This document shows, piece by piece, positions 32,216 to 42,825 of a DNA stretch of 64,000 nucleotides. The translations under genes and the position numbers were made by a program. Source of the stretch: Lepidostoma basale (Eukaryota; Arthropoda; Insecta; Trichoptera; Lepidostomatidae); assembly GCA_022606425.2 (NCBI GenBank), contig JAHDVF020001467.1, forward strand, positions 744,001 to 808,000, written 5' to 3'. A model generated the notes under the pieces. It did not search any database. It saw only the letters and a list, made by a program, of their open reading frames with translations, and was not told the origin of the DNA. How positions within the stretch are numbered: position 1 is the first letter of the stretch; every line of letters starts with the position of its first letter.

Positions 32216-33049
32216 TACAAGTCCAAGTCCATACAAATTGTATGGTTGCGATACTATTATGCCGCATCACAAGATGTGAGTATGTTTCCACCTTGACACA
32301 CATTGAAAAAATGGTCCGCGAGATCAAAGAATGTTGTTGGATGAACTATGGGTAGGTGCCTATTTATCTCGTAAAACTAACTGCCGTGTAAGTTTCTCTC
32401 CTCTAGTCCCCGTCACAGTCTCTAGTAATGACGTAAACACTTGCCTAAATCACCCAGATTATATTCCTCAATAAAAATGAATGTTTCGCGTCTCAATTTG
32501 TGCTTAAAATCGCTTTATGTCTCCGTGAAGCCATCAAATAATAATGTCTCGGATATCTGCTTTGATCTCGATGGCTTCTTCTGTCTTCCTGGTACTTATA
32601 TCTTCCAATAAATAGGTGTTATTATTATATCGAATTTGTAGCAATTTCTTTATTTCATTTTTATTGAAGATCCGATAGAAATTGGGCAAAGAACATAAAA
32701 GTAACACAAATTCTTCCATCCTTGAATCATTCTTTTGAGGGGGTGCTAAAGTTGAATTTAAATTGATTGTAAGAACTATATTGGCCATGGCTACCCTGCA
32801 ATACTTATATAGAGTGCACACATGTATTTGTAGATGTAACCACATCTTGATTATAATGAAAATCTTTATAAAACATCCATATAACCAATTCATCACTCAA
32901 ATGACTTGAAATGACGATTTTTTGTATGAATAAAAACTCTGTTTTTTTCATGTTTGACTTAAACAGAAACATAAAGAAAAAAAAAAGTGTTCTTTCATAA
33001 TCATAATAAAAACATTTTTTCGTGCGTTTAATTAATTTTATATTGAATG
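32216..33049. other. Unclassified spacer
   Basis: Mixed then AT-rich. The 120-aa minus frame at 32534-32896 (RKTEEAIEIKADIRDI at its end) has no recognised motif. Confidence 0.4.
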
Positions 33050-33203
33050 ACGGCTACATGAGGAGTCAGAGAAATCGACGCGCGTGCATGACACAATGTA
33101 TGAATGTTGAGGAAGCGAGAGAAATGTGTCAGGAAAGAAAAGAGTGGCAGTCCATTCTTTCTGCCTAGAGAGATGGTTAGTTAGTTAGTTAGTTTATATT
33201 TTT
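33050..33203 (+). mobile_element. RT-1 LINE 3' tail
   Basis: RRACMTQCMNVEEAREMCQE then GTGGCAGTCCATTCTTTCTG, GAGATGGTTAGTTAGTTAG. The CGGGGAGACGGCG part is deleted. 5' truncated. Confidence 0.85.
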
Positions 33204-33990
33204 ATCAACATGTAAGAGTCCTAAAACTTAACTATAAAGTGAAAATAAAACACTTGATTATTTTAAAAATAGTCTAAAGCTTAGCAAGTCGTGTTCATTA
33301 GAAAAGAGGAACAATAAATGTGCTTGAACAAAAAATATGATACTGACTCTAAAAAACAGAACAGAGAATTGCTTTCGGAGAATATTTTTATTTCGAATTG
33401 ACGAGTAATTTGTAGCTGAAGATTTTAATTGAGTCAGTCATATTTGACATAACAGAAAAAGAAGACATTGAATGAAACAAACGTAGGTGATTTTTTTAAA
33501 AACATTTTCTATACATCAAGGATACAGATTGCACAATTAAAATATAATATAGATTAAATTCCTATAATCCTTTAACAAAGGGTTGAGGGAGGAGGTATCG
33601 GAGTTAGAGAAGCAAATACTAGGAAACATCTGGCAATTAAATTTGAAAAGAGAATTAATCCCCTCCCCACGTTTTTATTTACTTTTTTATACGAATGAGT
33701 TGGACGGTTCTAAACCTTGTATATTGTATATGGTATGCAGAATAACTAGATATTATTGAATTTAAAAATATATATAAAAACATTACATTTTTAAGAAATA
33801 AATAAAATAGTGGGATAAAAATGCTGTATAAAACATTTAAAAATATATAAAAAAAATAACAAAAAACACATTGCATATCAAACATATTGTATCATTCGTT
33901 CGTTGAAATTGTTCTTTAAGTAGACTTTTAATCAACATATTGTTGAAAACTAAATATTTCTTCACAGCTAAATAGATATAATAGATATAA
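33204..33990. other. AT-rich spacer
   Basis: No gene or repeat recognised; the hydrophobic minus frames are composition artefacts. Confidence 0.45.
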
Positions 33991-34275
33991 TTGACGACCT
34001 TCGTGGCAGAGTGGTTAAGAGCTCTGACTTCCATTCCGAAGGTCCTGGGTTCGATTCCCGGCGATGGCAGTGTGATTGTCACACTGTCTTTGGTCTGGTG
34101 TAAAATTCACGTGACAATAAAATGGCGATAGATTGGCTACCTATCACATGTCACGAGAATCAATATAATAGCTAAAAATTAAAAATAGTATACAGTAATT
34201 GGGTCCAAACGACCTGTTGTGTACATTAAAAAAAAAAATAATAAAAAAAAATAAAATAAAAAAAAAAATAATAAT
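33991..34275 (+). mobile_element. tRNA-headed SINE, tail type 2, near-complete
   Basis: GACGACCTTCGTGGCAGAG head, A-box-like TGGCAGAGTGGTTAAGAG, perfect B box GGTTCGATTCC, full body (CACACTGTCTTTGGTCTGG, AAAATGGCGATAGATTGG), type 2 end (ATACAGTAATTGGGTCC, CCTGTTGTGTACAT) and a long A-rich/ATA tail. The best copy for a subfamily consensus. Confidence 0.95.
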
Positions 34276-35371
34276 AATAATAATTTGATTACATAAATGC
34301 ATGTTGTGATGCATTTGAGGTGCATATTTCTTTATAAAACATTGTAACTTGTTTATATTTTAATTAGTTTACCAATAATAATAAAACCATTCGGAAAAAA
34401 TAATTAATATCAACCTTAACTCTTTCTGCTTAAATAAAATCCAAATACCACCCTTGTGTGGGTAGGTACTTACATGTACACACGATTTCGTTTATAAATC
34501 TCTTTTTCAAAGCGCAGAAAAATGTTATTTCATTATTGTTTTCCCGCCTTTAAAAAAAGTTTGAAAAGCGAACGTTCCGTTTTCGACCAGCTGTTGTGAG
34601 GCACGGGGTGCCTACTCAGAAAACGGAAAACCGCGGGAAAGGTAGAAAATAAGCGCCGTTCATAAATCAAAGGGCTTTTAGATAACGCTACGGACCTTGT
34701 ATTATTTTATCTCTTTATCGGAATTACAGACTCCGGATTAAGGGACCGATTTTTGTAATGTTTTTGCGAGAATAGCCGCATAAGTTATCGAGAGAATAAA
34801 CGGGACTGGCGGCAGGTGTCGCAATATATAAATATCGAAAATGGCCGCTGCAAACCTGTTACGTTGTAAAGAAGATTACTTTTATTTGCCTTTTTATTTA
34901 TTTAAATGGCGCTGTAAATCGTCGGCCGCGAGCAATTAAGATTAAAGTGTATTTTATACGATATTTTATTAGTTTATTTTCGTGTTCCGCGGTTGTCCCA
35001 CATAGGTAACTAGAAATATATTTCCGTAATTTATTGGTATCGTTACATTCTCTACGGAATATTAAAACGCATGACGGCTGTCGCAATTTGAATTAGCTTT
35101 TGATTTACGTTTGGTTGAGTGATACTTGCGGGTCCTAAGTTCGTGCTCAAATCAGTCTCGAATCATAAAAGCTTGCATTAGTTTGAATTTATCTCCTAAT
35201 TTTAGGGCTACCTTTGACAGTGTGACCAACTTAATGGGCGCTACCTGGAAATATTCCGTTAACGATTAAGTATGTTATTTTGTTTCACCAACGTTCATTA
35301 TATTTCAGTTTGAATTGTAGGACATGAAAGATTTTTTATATATTATAATTAAAATAACCAAAAATGTACAG
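34276..35371. other. Long single-copy-looking spacer, GC-richer core
   Basis: 34490-35260 is less AT-rich than its surroundings, has no repeat partner in the window and no long frame (CACGGGGTGCCTACTCAG, GGCGGCAGGTGTCGC). A candidate for conserved non-coding or intronic DNA; no exon can be defended. Confidence 0.35.
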
Positions 35372-35605
35372 GGTATCTAGCATCTTCTTCTAAAGTAGAT
35401 CCAGAAGAAGATACTGGGGGGACCATGTAGCCAGAATGGATAGTAACAGATTCTCATATACAGCCGATTACGAAATACCTTCCGGACACCTACCACCTGG
35501 AAGACCACCTAAGAGATAAAGGGACAGCTGGACCTCATTATCCCAGGAGACATGATTTCTATGCCACAGATCGTTAGATCTATTAAAAGAAGAAGATGAA
35601 GAAGT
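35372..35605 (+). mobile_element. RT-5 LINE 3' end
   Basis: Plus: KVDPEEDTGGTM, then PEWIVTDSHIQPI, LPPGRPPKR-like (CACCTGGAAGACCACCTAAG), and a GAAGAAGATGAAGAAG tail. Stops present. Confidence 0.75.
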
Positions 35606-35656
35606 CGATAAATATAATTTTTACAGTAACCTTTGGTGATCACATTGTTAGTTTGC

Positions 35657-36150
35657 TATTAGTAACTAACTAACTAACTAACCATCACGCCGTCTCCCCG
35701 AAAGGGTAGGCAGAAAGAATGGACTGTCACACTTTAACCGATGCGGCACTCCATCCTTCTCTTTACGCCCCGCGGGAGACGCGGTGTGATGGGTTGCGAA
35801 CCTCATCGCCACCAATAGGCATCTCCCGCGCACACTTCGATCTTTCAACATCCACAAAATAAATCTAAAACAAATAATATAAAATACAATGATATAAAAT
35901 AAAATAACAAAATAAAAATAATTTAATACAAAATGTTATTTTTAGATGGTGCATATTTGTCTATTTAATTTATGTTCCACGAATCCACCGTTTTTTAAAT
36001 TTAGCACATTTTTTTTCCGATGTTGCACATGTTGACATGGACGATCCGGACTTTTGTGTTTATTTAATTTATGTTACACGTATCCACCGTTTTTTTAAAT
36101 TAGCTGTTATATGATTTAATTAATGTTCCACGTATCCACTTTTTTTATTT
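35657..36150 (-). mobile_element. TTAG-S retroposon with extended 5' part
   Basis: From (CTAA)4 on plus through ACGCCGTCTCCCCGAAAGG, GGCACTCCATCCTTCTCTTT, GCGGGAGACGCGGTGTGATG, CACCAATAGGCATCTCCCGC to AT-rich sequence shared with the 41-kb copy. Its far end holds three direct repeats of TTTAATTTATGTTCCACG, TATCCACCGTTTTTT (35961, 36060, 36113), which may be the internal 5' repeats of the full-length element or a separate minisatellite. Confidence 0.75.
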
Positions 36151-36204
36151 GCTATTAGTACCGCCAATAAATTCAATCAAGTTAATTTAGTTACCTACAT
36201 AGAG

Positions 36205-36551
36205 TGCCAAATGAATGCAGTGCGAATGATATGGAAAAAAATAATGAATGTATCATTAAGATGGTTTAGATACATGGAATGAATGAATGATAAATAAAGT
36301 ATAAGTAAACGACGTAAATGGAACTAGAAAAAACGGAAGACTGAGGAAAACTTGGCACGATCAAATCAATAAAATAATAAATGACGGCCACGTGAGGATT
36401 CGGAGAAATCGACGTGCGTGATATGACACGATGAATGAATGTTAAGGAATCGAGATAAGTTTGTCAGAAAAAAACAGTGCAGCAGTCCATTATTTATGGC
36501 TATCCCTTCGGGAAGACGACTTGCTGATTAGTTAGTTGGTTAGTTTACATC
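36205..36551 (+). mobile_element. RT-1 LINE 3' end
   Basis: Follows RT-1 from GAATGCAGTGCGAATGA through AAGATGGTTTAGATACATGG, ACGTAAATGGAACTAGAA, GATCAAATCAATAAAATAA to GATTAGTTAGTTGGTTAG. Many substitutions; an old copy. Confidence 0.85.
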
Positions 36552-36664
36552 GAATCAATTAAAATAATGAACATCGATATTTGATATAACTTCCCTGAAG
36601 ATGGAGATCAGAAACGCCGGCCAAAAAGTAAAAGTTACACGGATCTACCCAAAATTTCAAAAAA

Positions 36665-37075
36665 AACATATGAAAATCTTCTTCTTCTTTCCCCCCGCCT
36701 CTTTCAGTTACTCGGGTCGACTTTTCTTATCATTTGGCGCCAGGTATTTCTTTCGTAGGCAGCTTCCTCCTTAAGGCCTAGGGCCTTCATATCCCTCTGC
36801 ACATTCGTCAGCCAGGTAGTTTGAGGTCTTCTTCTCCCTCTCCTACTAGTCACGGAAAGACACTTTTTCACTACATGGTCGTGAGGTCTCCTCATCACGT
36901 GACCATACCTTTTGATATGACTTTTGTTTTATGGGGGCTACCTTGAAACTTCAATGTGACTCCTCCCGACCACCGCAGCATGCGCATTTCTGTTGTATTG
37001 TGTGAGTTTTTGTTCATAGATCTTTTTAGATGGCCTTACTTCGCTTCCGTATAGTAATGCCATAAAAACATATGA
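36665..37075 (-). mobile_element. RT-9 LINE 3' end
   Basis: Minus: MMRRPHDHVVKKCLSVTSRR, GRRRPQTTWLTNVQRDMKAL, GLKEEAAYERNTWRQMIRKV, DPSN. Upstream, ALLYGSEVRPSKK in another frame. A distinct RTE-like C-terminus with an A/G-rich end. Confidence 0.85.
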
Positions 37076-37507
37076 ACGATGTTAAATTTTTAACGAGTTA
37101 ATTCATAAAAGTATTTAAATATGGGTACCTAGAGAAATGAAGCAAGGAAATCCAAATCGGGTGACACTCCATCAAAAGTAGTGGTAAGTGAATGAAACAA
37201 AAGCGAAACAACATGGCGCTCTTCATTTATTATCACGGGAGCTGTCACCGGCCATGAGAACTTTCTGAATCTCACGACAGACATGCACTTGAGTCTACTT
37301 AGGCGGCACAATATGCGCACTTAGATTATCACAACTCCTGGGTACAGTTCGTGACAAAATTTCGTTACCATTCATATCTATATTTGAATTGTCTTTGTCT
37401 GCTTTAATGGTAGGCCATAATAACGTGAATTTTAAAAATTATTAATGTAACAGAAGTTACCGGTTACGGATTCAGAAGATAGAACACTATATTCAATAAA
37501 TAAATAA
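37076..37507. other. Unclassified spacer
   Basis: Mixed composition at 37130-37330 with a 63-aa minus frame, unrecognised. Confidence 0.4.
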
Positions 37508-38040
37508 AAACTAACTAACCATCACGCCGTCTCCCCGAAGGGGTAGGCAGAAAGAATGGACTGCCACACCTTTCTTTCCTGACATATTTCTCTCGCTTCC
37601 TCAACATTCATACATCGTGTCATGCACGCGCGTCGATTTCTCTGACTCCTCCATGGCCGACATTCAATATTTGATTTATTTGATCGTGCCACGTTTTCCT
37701 CGGTCTTCCTCTATTTCTGGTACCATTTACATCATTAACATATAATTTTTACCATTCTTTCTTCATTCATTCTTTCCATATGTCCAAACCATCTTAATGA
37801 TCCTTTCATTATTTTGTTCATGACACCATCATTCGCACCGCATTCACTTCTTATATTTTCATTCGACACTCTATCATACACAGAGTATCCACACATTCAT
37901 CTAAGAGATCTCATTTCTACTGCATTTATTCTACTTTTATCCTTCTTTTGCCAGTTCCATGCTTCGCTTCCATACATAAGGGTCGGTAGAAGAACACCAT
38001 TGTGCACTGCCATTCTAGCTTTTTTGGATAGTATTATTAC
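37508..38040 (-). mobile_element. RT-1 LINE 3' end
   Basis: Nearly consensus sequence of about 530 bp from CTAACTAACC and CGGGGAGACGG (minus) up to the KAxMAVHNGVL/LPTLMYGSEAWNWQKK segment. Few indels; a comparatively young copy. Confidence 0.9.
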
Positions 38041-38271
38041 AATTCAATATACATATGGTAGGTACACAGAATTATTATATAATTAGATACTCTGTAGTAT
38101 GCAATATTGTTACCGATGGACGTAATAGGAATAAATATAAGGCAGATGTTTTTGCCTATTTAAATTATGATTCGTTTAAGATATGTAATTTCTACCATTT
38201 TCTGGTGTTTTATATAAGTTTCAATTTATGAACCTAGGCAAAATTTATTTAATGTTTTGAAATATCATTAG

Positions 38272-38945
38272 TATACGGTGGAAATCTGAAACAAGCGGAT
38301 GAATTTGTTTATTTAGGAAGTATGTTAACAAAGACTGGAAGAGTGGATAAGGATATTGAAAGAATGGTTGGGGCAGGCAACATAGTAAATGGTGCACTTA
38401 AAGCTGTCATCGCAAATAAAAACCTATAAAAAAAGTTAAGATGGCAGTGCATAATGATGTTCGTGTGCCGACCCTTATGTATGGAAGTGAAGCATGGAAC
38501 TGGCAAAAGAACGATGAAAGTAGAATAAATTCAGTAGAAATGAGATATCTAAAACGAATGTGTGTAAATCTGTATATAATAGAGTGTCAAATTCAAGTAT
38601 AAGAAGTGAATGCGGTGCGAATGAATGTGTTATGAACAAAATAATGAAAGGGTCGTTAAGATGGTTCGGACACATGGAAAGAATGAGTGAAGACTGAATG
38701 GTGAAGAAGGGATATGTAAACGACGTGAACGGAGCTAAATATAGAGGAAGGCCGAGGAAAACGTGGCACGATCAAATCAATCAAATATGAAAATTCGGTC
38801 ACGTCGGAGAAATTGACGTGCGTGCATGACAAGATGTATGAATGTAGAGGAACCAAGAGAAGTATGTCAGGACAGAATAGTGTGGCGGTCCATTATTTTT
38901 GCCTACCCCTCCGGGGAGACGGCGTGATGGTTAATTATTTAGTAA
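38272..38945 (+). mobile_element. RT-1 LINE, longest copy
   Basis: Plus: GGNLKQADEFVYLGSMLTKT, GRVDKDIERMVGAGNIVNGA, LKAVIANKNL, then the YGSEAWNW, SLRRMC, WFGHMER and CMNVEEPREVCQDRIVWRSI segments, ending GACGGCGTGATGGTTA. It reaches furthest 5', into the FxYLGS region that follows the reverse transcriptase thumb. Frameshifts and stops throughout. It faces the 37.5-kb copy in opposite orientation. Confidence 0.9.
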
Positions 38946-39740
38946 GTCAAATATCTACCAAAAAATCTATCTACGAGATGTTATTTACACAACTCTGTAA
39001 TCTCCCGGTGAGAGTTAAACACATTTTAATTTAAGTACTCTTAAAACGGATTAAACCCATCAAAGTAGTTTCAGTTATAGTCTTTACTAAGGAAACCAGC
39101 GGTTGTGGTTTAACTGGTATGTGAGTGAATACGTTCTAGTTACAGCATGCATGACAACTTCACACGAAGCCATCCTTGTGTTCTTTATGGCCTAAATTAA
39201 AAATTAAGAAAAAAGTGTAATTAAAGTGAACATGTCAAAGGTTTGTTTTTAGGTGCTTGGCTTAAGAGTGAGAATTCTAATTAGGCGAGAGCGGCCAACT
39301 AATCCAAGGTTCAGAGTCAAAAAGGATAACATAATAGTATTATTATATTGTATGTAAAATATCATATATATTTTTGATAAATTTATGTTATTACCATTGT
39401 GGAATTCCTTTTATTTGAAATCCTTTTATTGAAATACTTTTTCTTTCCAATTTTTAGATTAATTTTTTGATCTTGTTTCGAAAAATTATGCCTTCGCATT
39501 AAAATATATAATGTCTTCGAGAAACGTGTCGGGAAAAATGAATTAATAAATAGTAAAAACAATAGTTTTATAATAAAAATCTAATCATTTGTACGTATGA
39601 ATAATATCGTACTCAAATGTTATTAACTCTCAAAATTCGTCGGAGATCAACTTAAGGTGAAACTGATCCTTCCAAAAAAAACAAGCATGATTTAACTAAA
39701 CAAGTATATATTATATTTATGAAATCACAAATAATACAAA
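38946..39740. other. Unclassified spacer with decayed FB-C
   Basis: Mixed sequence at 39050-39330. At 39455-39560, TTGATCTTGTTTCG and CTTCGAGAAACGTGTCGGG are decayed FB-C words. No gene. Confidence 0.4.
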
Positions 39741-39845
39741 TCCTCATCATCGGGTGTGATGAACAAACTGATGATGTCAACACAGGTTGGCGAAACTCAA
39801 ACGTCAAACTCACATAAATCAATAGAAATATAAATCATTTTGCTG
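39741..39845 (+). repeat. FB-E foldback remnant
   Basis: TCATCATCGGGTGTGATGA precedes a hammerhead-like core; the flanking FB-E sequence is diverged. Confidence 0.5.
39768..39805 (+). ncRNA. Hammerhead-like core, FB-E
   Basis: CTGATGA (perfect), T, GTCAAC-ACAG-GTTGGC (one wobble), GAAAC, TCAAAC, G, TC. All core bases are kept with a six-base stem III loop. Extra T before stem II as elsewhere. Confidence 0.6.
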
Positions 39846-39897
39846 TCAACTCCATAAATAAGGAGAGGTACAAGATAACCATTTTGCAAAACCATAT

Positions 39898-40120
39898 TAA
39901 CTAACTAACCATCACGTCGTCTCACCGAAGGGGTAGACAGAATAAATGGACCGCCACATTGTTTTTTCCGGACATATTTATCCCAGTTTCTCAACATTCG
40001 TACATCGCGTCATGCACGCGCGTCGATTTCTCTGACTCTTCGCGTGGCCGACATTCAAAATTTGATTTATTTGATCGTGCCACGTTTTACAGGGTCTTAC
40101 TCTATGTCTAGTTCCGTTTA
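39898..40120 (-). mobile_element. RT-1 LINE, part a (interrupted by L2L)
   Basis: From TAACTAACCATCACGTCG to TCTATGTCTAGTTCCGTTTA on plus. The sequence continues at 40377 after an L2L insertion; the expected uninterrupted word is TTTACATCGTTAACATAT. Confidence 0.85.
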
Positions 40121-40376
40121 ATAATAATATATAATTTTATGCTAACTTTTAAAGCGCCGTTTTTGTGATGTAATCACCTCAAGGGCGCATTAAGACGTGA
40201 TTTAAATCTAAATGTGAACGATGCATCTGATTGATATTCGCGATCGATTAGAAAGTATAATCGAACAAAATATGCAAATTTTAAATTGGATATGAAATAT
40301 GAAAAATATGGGTTTTCAGCTTAGATCTGAAGTCTGTCGGATCATTTATCCATCTGAGGTTGAATTAGATGAATTA
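40121..40376 (-). mobile_element. L2L LINE 3' end inserted in RT-1
   Basis: On plus: ATAATAATATATAA tail, then TTTTAAAGCGCCGTTTTTGT, CACCTCAAGGGCGCATTAAG (3' UTR) and the start of the C-terminal coding part (AGTCTGTCGGATCATTTATC, reverse of NDPTDFRSKLK). TTA is shared by both borders. Confidence 0.8.
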
Positions 40377-40490
40377 CATCGTTAAAATATACTTGTTTTA
40401 CCATTCGTTCTTCATTATTTTTTTCCATGTGTCGAAACCATCTTAATGATCCTTTTATTTATTTGTTCACATTTATTCACATTTATATGC
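40377..40490 (-). mobile_element. RT-1 LINE, part b
   Basis: CATCGTTAAAATATACTTG, TCTTCATTATTTTTTTCC, TGTGTCGAAACCATCTTAAT, TTTGTTC: the WFGHMERM-encoding part on minus, completing the copy split by L2L. Confidence 0.75.
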
Positions 40491-40535
40491 ATTAATTTTT
40501 AATGTATATTATATAGTGTATTATAGGTAAAACAC

Positions 40536-41108
40536 GATTTTGTCAACAAATAAACAAACTTCAATCTGCGTTCAATGCAGCAACAAGGCTCATTAAAGGC
40601 ATTCCAAAAAAGTCCCATATAACACAACATCTAAAAGAACTTCACTGGCTTAAAAGTCCAGAAAGAATCCAGTATAAACTCTGCTGGACAGTCTTCAAAG
40701 CGCTACATGGAATGGCACCAAGTTATATATCTGAACTCTGTATAACGGACAGCCTAGAACTCCTCAGCAATAGGAAGATTAGTTGAGCCGAAGCGTTGCC
40801 CCAGTACAAATTTCGGGGATCGAGCGTTCGCGGTAGCCGGTCCATCAGCTTGGAACAATCTTCCTTCACACCTCAGATGCATAAATGATCCGACAGACTT
40901 CAGATCTAAATTGAAAACCCATCTTTTTCATTTTTCATACCCAATTTAGACATCTATACTTTGTTCTACTATACTTTTAAACCGATCGTTTATAAGCGGT
41001 CACATATAGATTTTTAGATTTAAAACACGTCTTAATGCGCCCTTGAGGTGATTACATCACAAAAACGGCGCTTTAAGAGTTAGCATATTATTATTATTAT
41101 TATTATTT
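40536..41108 (+). mobile_element. L2L LINE 3' end, reference copy
   Basis: Plus frames: KLQSAFNAATRLIKGIPKKS, HITQHLKELHWLKSPERIQY, KLCWTVFKALHGMAPSYISE, LCITDS, then NFGDRAFAVAGPSAWNNLPS, HLRCINDPTDFRSKLKTHLF. This is the C-terminus of an L2/CR1-type reverse transcriptase (the FGDRAF...WN.LP..LR signature). The 3' UTR has ATGCGCCCTTGAGGTGATTA and the end is (ATT)n. A small deletion shifts frame after LCITDS. Confidence 0.9.
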
Positions 41109-41437
41109 GTCTCTTATAATTTTTATCAAAAGTTAATATTTGCCCTTTAGGCTATGTGCCTCTTCACACAGACAACTCCAGGCATCTGGTGCTTGTCCCC
41201 CGGATCCTCAATCCTGATCCTCGCCGTGGGAAAGAACCCACCTGCGGGATCTCCGTCACATGGCGACCCGGCCGCGCCGACCAATCAGGACCCGGCGACT
41301 ATATATGGGCTTCAGGTTTAATGTACGCAGCGATAGGAGGCCAGTCTAAGGAATCAGGGTTGAACTGGCACAAGTCAAGATTAGTATAATTATAACATTT
41401 CCAACCGTTATTTATTATTATTATTATTATTATAACT
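41109..41437. other. GC-rich segment, unidentified
   Basis: 41150-41390 is GC-rich (GGCGACCCGGCCGCGCCGAC) with a 77-aa plus frame (RGKEPTCGISVTWRPGRADQ). It sits between an L2L tail and a TTAG-S tail. Origin unknown. Confidence 0.3.
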
Positions 41438-41735
41438 AACTAACTAACCATCACGCCGTCTCTCCGAAAGGGTAGGCAGAAAGAATGGACTGCCACACTT
41501 TAACGGATGCGGCACTCCATCCTTCTCTTTTCGCCACCGCGAGAGACGCGGTGTGATGGGTTGCGAACCTCATCGCCACCAATAGGCATCTCCCGTTCAC
41601 AGTTAGAAACTAAAACGTCCACAAAATATATCTAAAATATCAAATAAAATAACAAAATAAAAATAATTTAGCACATAATGTTTTTTTAGATGCTGCACTT
41701 GTTGACAGCTGGACGATAAGTATTGTAGAAACATA
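41438..41735 (-). mobile_element. TTAG-S retroposon
   Basis: CTAACTAACTAACC, GCCGTCTCTCCGAAAGGG, GATGCGGCACTCCATCCTTC, GCGAGAGACGCGGTGTGATG, CACCAATAGGCATCTCCCG, then AT-rich 5' part matching the 35.7-kb copy up to TTAGATGCTGCACTTGTTGA. Confidence 0.85.
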
Positions 41736-41782
41736 TAAATCTCATTAACATGTATTTAGTTTTATTGTACGTTATTTATTAT

Positions 41783-41985
41783 TATTTTGTTGAATCGCTC
41801 TTTACATCATTACAGCGTGAGCCAAATCTATTAATTCTCGTGACATGTGATTGGTAACTTATCTATCGTAATTTTATTGTCACGTGAAATCTACATCAGA
41901 CCAAAGTGTGACAATCACACTGCCATCACCGGGACCTTCGGTGTGGCAGTCAAAACACTTACCACTCGGCCACGATAGGTCGTCA
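41783..41985 (-). mobile_element. tRNA-headed SINE, tail type 1
   Basis: On plus: TTGTTGAATCGCTCTTTACA (3' end), a deletion around the CGATGTAAAGGGTATA part, ATTTTATTGTCACGTGAAAT, CACACTGCCATCACCGGGAC (B box partly deleted), CACTCGGCCACGATAGGTCG. Confidence 0.85.
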
Positions 41986-42007
41986 ATTTATCCCTGAATA
42001 TATACTT

Positions 42008-42447
42008 ACTTACTTCCTATGGCCATACAACTATTGAAGAGTTTTAGCCTCCTTGATGATTTTTCGCCAAGCTCCTCGATCCTGCGCCTTTTGCTTCCAG
42101 CAGTCCGATTCGCCCAACCTAGCCAGGTCAGCCAGAACATTATCCATTAGGCGCTGTCTAGGCCTTCCTAGAGGTCTTACTCCAATCGGTCTATACGCGT
42201 ACAGGGTCTTAATTGCTCTGGTCTCTTCGGCTCGGCATTCGTGCCCAATCCGTCCTAGGCGATCGGCTCTCACGGTGCACGTTATAAGGGGCTGCTGGGT
42301 CATCGTATGGATCTCTTGGTTGGTCCTATATCTCCAAGTTCCCGCTGCAATACCGGGTCTGGGTCCCAGGATAATTCTAAGTATTCTATTCTCAAACCAG
42401 TAGATTCTTTGTTGTTCTTTTATAGTCATTGTCCATGACTCAGGCCA
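42008..42447 (-). mobile_element. RT-6 LINE, 3' part
   Basis: Minus: ESWTMTIKEQQRIYWFENRI, LRIILGPRPGIAAGTWRYRT, NQEIHTMTQQPLITCTVRAD, RLGRIGHECRAEETRAIKTL, GRPRQRLMDNVLADLARLGE, QDRGAWRKIIKEAKTLQ. A 168-aa frame, of which the first part is SINE sequence. A rather intact RTE-like C-terminus. Confidence 0.9.
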
Positions 42448-42705
42448 TGACGACCTTCGGGGCCGAGTAGTAAGTGCATTGACTGCCACTCCTAAGGTTC
42501 CGGGTTCAATTCCCGGCGAGGGCAGTGTGATTGTCACACTTTCTTTGGTCTGGTGTAGAATTCAAGTGGCAATAAAATGGCAATAGATTAGCTACCTATC
42601 ACATGTCACGAGAATCACTATGATAGCTATAATACCCTTTACATCGATTTGGCTCATGCTGTCATGATGTAAAAAGCGATTCAACATAATAATAATAATA
42701 ATATG
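42448..42705 (+). mobile_element. tRNA-headed SINE inserted in RT-6
   Basis: GACGACCTTCGGGGCCGAG head, B box GGTTCAATTCC, complete body, type 1 3' end (CCTTTACATCGATTTGGCTC, ATGCTGTCATGATGTAAA) and (AAT)n tail. It interrupts the RT-6 word encoding VVTYG-ESWTM; RT-6 continues on the far side. Confidence 0.95.
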
Positions 42706-42825
42706 TCACCACTGGCTTGATGATGGTGTTATAAATACGCAACTTGGTGTTTCTGGATAGAAACTTGGACTTTAGGAACGTTCGCAAGGAGGCCGCAGCT
42801 CGTATATGCCTGAATATATATTTAT
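42706..42825 (-). mobile_element. RT-6 LINE, 5' continuation
   Basis: Minus: AAASLRTFLKSKFLSRNTKL, RIYNTIIKPVVTY, directly upstream (in RT-6) of ESWTMTIKEQ beyond the SINE. Truncated 5' near 42825. Confidence 0.85.

Noticed and set aside
33991..34065. Functional tRNA gene
   Set aside because: A- and B-box-like motifs are present but there is no acceptor-stem pairing, and the same unit recurs with a long SINE body.
33837..34082. Small proteins starting MTITLPSPGIEP
   Set aside because: They are antisense translations of the SINE head (also at 42.5 kb).
41156..41389. 77-aa plus frame in the GC-rich block as a gene
   Set aside because: No motif, no start context beyond a chance ATG, and it sits between two retroposon tails.
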